Source: Rhodospirillales bacterium (GTDB lineage: Bacteria > Pseudomonadota > Alphaproteobacteria > Rhodospirillales > Shumkoniaceae). Taken from it: 64,000 nucleotides of DNA. Every line of letters begins with the position of its first letter. The first letter of the stretch is position 1. Positions 62,520-64,000 of this stretch are shown piece after piece. The position numbers and the translations under genes were made by a program. The stretch is from contig JANQJG010000214.1 in NCBI GenBank assembly GCA_028281785.1, positions 1 to 64,000 of the forward strand. The letters run 5' to 3'. The notes beneath the pieces were generated by a model that saw only the letters and a program-made list of their open reading frames with translations, searched no databases and was not told the DNA's origin.

Positions 62520-63233
62520 TCAAAGATGGTGAATATCGAACTGCTTTATGATTTCAAGCAGCTCAACGTGACTTCTCTTGCGTTGGTTGAAGTGTATGTC
62601 GCGCGCCTTCCGGGCCTCGCCCTTGCGCATGGCGACGACGAGCCGGTGATGGTTCTCGGTGGAGCGACGCGGCTTCGAACGCCGGTAGAGAGCGATCCGC
62701 TTGGCGCGCCGGGTCTGTTCCCAGAAGCTCGCCATCGTCTCCTCGAGCCGGCGATTTCCGGCAAGCTTCAGCAGCTCGCGATGAAACGCCTGATCGGCTA
62801 CCGACCACGCCGCCACGTCGTCTTTTTCCAAAGCTGCCCGCATGCCGGCGACGGCTTCGTCGAGCGGGTCGAAGTCTTCGGGCTTCGGCTGCCCCTCCAT
62901 GATCAGATCGACAGCCATGGCCTCCAAATAGGCCAACAGTTGGAAGATCTCCAGCATGTCCTGGGCCGAAATGGGAAGCACCCGCATGCCGTGGCGGGGG
63001 ATGATCTCGACCAGGCCTTCCTTCTCAAGCTGAACCAGGGCCTCACGGATGGGCGTGCGGCTCATCCCGAATTCCTCGGCTAACTCGAGTTCGAGCGCCT
63101 GGTAGCCGACCGGGTACTTGTCCTCGATGATGCGCCGCTTAATTTCGGCATAGGCCCGCTCGGCCAGCAGAACACGCCGGGAACCGGTTTTCGCCGCTGG
63201 GCCACGGACTTTCTTCTTCGCGATCGGGGTCAT
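62520..63233 (-). CDS. GntR-family (FCD domain) transcriptional regulator (second)
   Basis: A 237-residue regulator with winged helix ALELELAEEFGMSRTPIREA, then LVQLEKEGLVEIIPRHGMRV, and an FCD sensor with DQAFHRELLKLAGNRRLEE. It starts at ATG 63233, overlapping by four bases the stop of a collapsed dehydrogenase ORF, so it is still translationally coupled to that remnant. Related CATAC-N6-G[T/C]ATG sites at 61760 and 63448 suggest it controls its own unit and the isomerase pair. Confidence 0.9.
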   Translation of the reverse strand: MTPIAKKKVRGPAAKTGSRRVLLAERAYAEIKRRIIEDKYPVGYQALELELAEEFGMSRTPIREALVQLEKEGLVEIIPRHGMRVLPISAQDMLEIFQLLAYLEAMAVDLIMEGQPKPEDFDPLDEAVAGMRAALEKDDVAAWSVADQAFHRELLKLAGNRRLEETMASFWEQTRRAKRIALYRRSKPRRSTENHHRLVVAMRKGEARKARDIHFNQRKRSHVELLEIIKQFDIHHL

Positions 63234-63382
63234 CCCGTTGCAACTCCTTCGGCGATGACCGCGCCGAACTCTCTTGTTCCCAAACCTCCGCCGAGATCCT
63301 TGGTGCGGCGGGCACGATCGGCCAGGGCGGCCGCCGTGACTTCGAGGCCGATGTCGTCTCCTGGAAGGATGGCGATTTTCAT
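63230..63382 (-). pseudogene. Collapsed isopropylmalate/isocitrate dehydrogenase-type gene (50 residues)
   Basis: Residues 1-20 (MKIAILPGDDIGLEVTAAAL) are the N-terminus of isopropylmalate/tartrate dehydrogenase-type enzymes, which are about 350 residues long. Residues 21-50 (ADRARRTKDLGGGLGTREFG, then AVIAEGVATG) are the C-terminus of the same family. About 300 central residues, including all substrate and cofactor sites, are gone, yet start, stop and frame remain. The stop overlaps the GntR start (ATGA), so the small ORF may persist because it leads translation of the regulator. No strong ribosome site is visible. Confidence 0.7.
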
Positions 63383-63447
63383 TGTTGGCGCGCTCAAGCC
63401 GGAATCCGATCCGCAGCCGCTAAAGTTCCGCATTCAAACCGTTACCG

Positions 63448-63463
63448 CATACAATAGTGCATG
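63448..63463. promoter_or_regulatory. GntR-type operator candidate (CATAC-N6-GCATG)
   Basis: CATAC at 63448-63452 and GCATG at 63459-63463 with a six-base spacer match the site at 61760 at four of five right-arm positions. The site lies 66 bases before the collapsed dehydrogenase start and so upstream of the GntR transcription unit. Confidence 0.45.
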
Positions 63464-63500
63464 CAAGATGACAAGGGGTTCGGAATCCGGCGGGCGTTAC

Positions 63501-64000
63501 TCAAAGAATCGGGGAGGACGTCATCGCTTCCGGAATTGGAAGCCCCATGAGCGACAGCACGGTCGGCGCGACCGCCGTCTGCGAAACCTCACCGTCAGCG
63601 ACGCCGCCCACCTCCCCGCCGAAGCGATAAAACGGCACGAGAGTACAGTCGTCGGTGGCACCGCCATGCCGGCCATCGGCGTTCATGCCGTGGTCGGACG
63701 TGACAAGGACCTGATACCCCGCGTCGCGCCAACCAGGAATGGCAAGGGAAAGAAGGTTGTCCATCTCCGCCGCCGCCCGGCGGTAGGCCGCCGAGGCGCC
63801 GCCGAAACGGTGGCCCATATCATCGCAGCCCATGGGATGGATCAGCAGATAGTCGGGCTGGAAGCGGCGCGCGAGCATGTCGCCGGTGCGCATCAGTTCC
63901 ACATCCGGCATCGCGTCCTCGGTATAGAAGCGGCCATGCTGGATGGGATGGGAGGCATCGTCGCACTCGCGATCCATGACCGGATCGTAGGGCACGCCGT
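63501..64000 (-). CDS. Alkaline-phosphatase-superfamily phosphodiesterase, N-terminus beyond window
   Basis: The last 166 or so residues of a type I phosphodiesterase/nucleotide pyrophosphatase-like protein. YLLIHPMGCDDMGHRFGG provides the metal-binding Asp and His, VLVTSDHGMNADGRHGG the second Asp-His pair and a further His, and SQTAVAPTVLSLMGLPIP is the usual ending. The catalytic nucleophile would lie upstream, beyond the right edge. Possible substrates are phosphodiesters, phosphonates or nucleotides. It is upstream of the GntR unit on the same strand. Confidence 0.82.
   Translation of the reverse strand, partial: GVPYDPVMDRECDDASHPIQHGRFYTEDAMPDVELMRTGDMLARRFQPDYLLIHPMGCDDMGHRFGGASAAYRRAAAEMDNLLSLAIPGWRDAGYQVLVTSDHGMNADGRHGGATDDCTLVPFYRFGGEVGGVADGEVSQTAVAPTVLSLMGLPIPEAMTSSPIL

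Noticed and set aside
1..64000. CRISPR arrays, rRNA and tRNA genes
   Set aside because: No regularly spaced short repeats and no rRNA or tRNA-like segments were noticed on either strand.

Overview
The window is GC-rich and densely coded, with the gene families of a free-living, probably marine or soil alphaproteobacterium of Rhodospirillales or Rhizobiales type. The evidence is a 50-residue DUF1127 protein, FrcBCA-type sugar ABC transport, an iolDEB cluster, many TRAP and tripartite tricarboxylate (Tct) transporters, and the usual Shine-Dalgarno sites. This assignment is inferred from gene content; no rRNA or tRNA gene was seen.

The window is a row of catabolic islands, each with its own importer and often its own regulator. 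1-4.0 kb (minus): a collapsed chimeric ORF, a DUF3604/PHP-type protein and an L-serine dehydratase cut by the left edge. 4.2-7.9 kb: an acyltransferase/AMP-ligase fusion and a transaldolase-family protein. 8.0-16.6 kb: a Gfo/Idh/MocA oxidoreductase, a DUF1127 protein and a sugar ABC transporter divergent from iolD-iolE-iolB, together a probable inositol island. 16.7-24.5 kb: a LysE exporter, then an amino-sugar operon (TRAP dctP-dctM-dctQ, SIS protein, nagB, nagA) divergent from a ROK regulator, with a perfect 10-bp inverted repeat between them. 24.6-35.2 kb: two GH88 unsaturated-glucuronyl-hydrolase-like proteins, two family III CoA-transferases, an SDR with a degenerate active site, a MaoC hydratase, a second TRAP system and a LacI regulator. 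35.5-41.4 kb (plus): enoyl-CoA hydratase, UbiD-family decarboxylase, a third TRAP system and a cupin protein. 41.4-48.2 kb: Tct transporter, HpcH/HpaI aldolase and IlvD/EDD dehydratase divergent from a LacI regulator with tandem palindromic operators, a sugar-acid module. 48.2-58.8 kb: a second chimeric ORF, a MaoC protein, then GntR, TctC, an oversized TctB, TctA, a TIM-barrel isomerase and two tandem full-length transketolases. 59-64 kb: a decayed region with two more TIM-barrel isomerases (one lacking about 34 internal residues), remnants of a peptide-ABC permease, an ABC ATPase and an isopropylmalate-dehydrogenase-like gene, a 237-bp element with 19-bp terminal inverted repeats, a GntR regulator and a phosphodiesterase cut by the right edge.

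The most unusual signal is a set of small ORFs in which the first residues of one enzyme are joined in frame to the last residues of another enzyme or of the same one: enolase-superfamily N-terminus with RraA C-terminus, GhrA N-terminus with enolase-superfamily C-terminus, and dehydrogenase N-terminus with its own C-terminus. With the other truncations they point to repeated interior deletions that spared gene ends. The second most unusual features are the GH88/CoA-transferase/TRAP cluster and the Tct/isomerase/double-transketolase operon, whose gene combinations match no pathway I can name.
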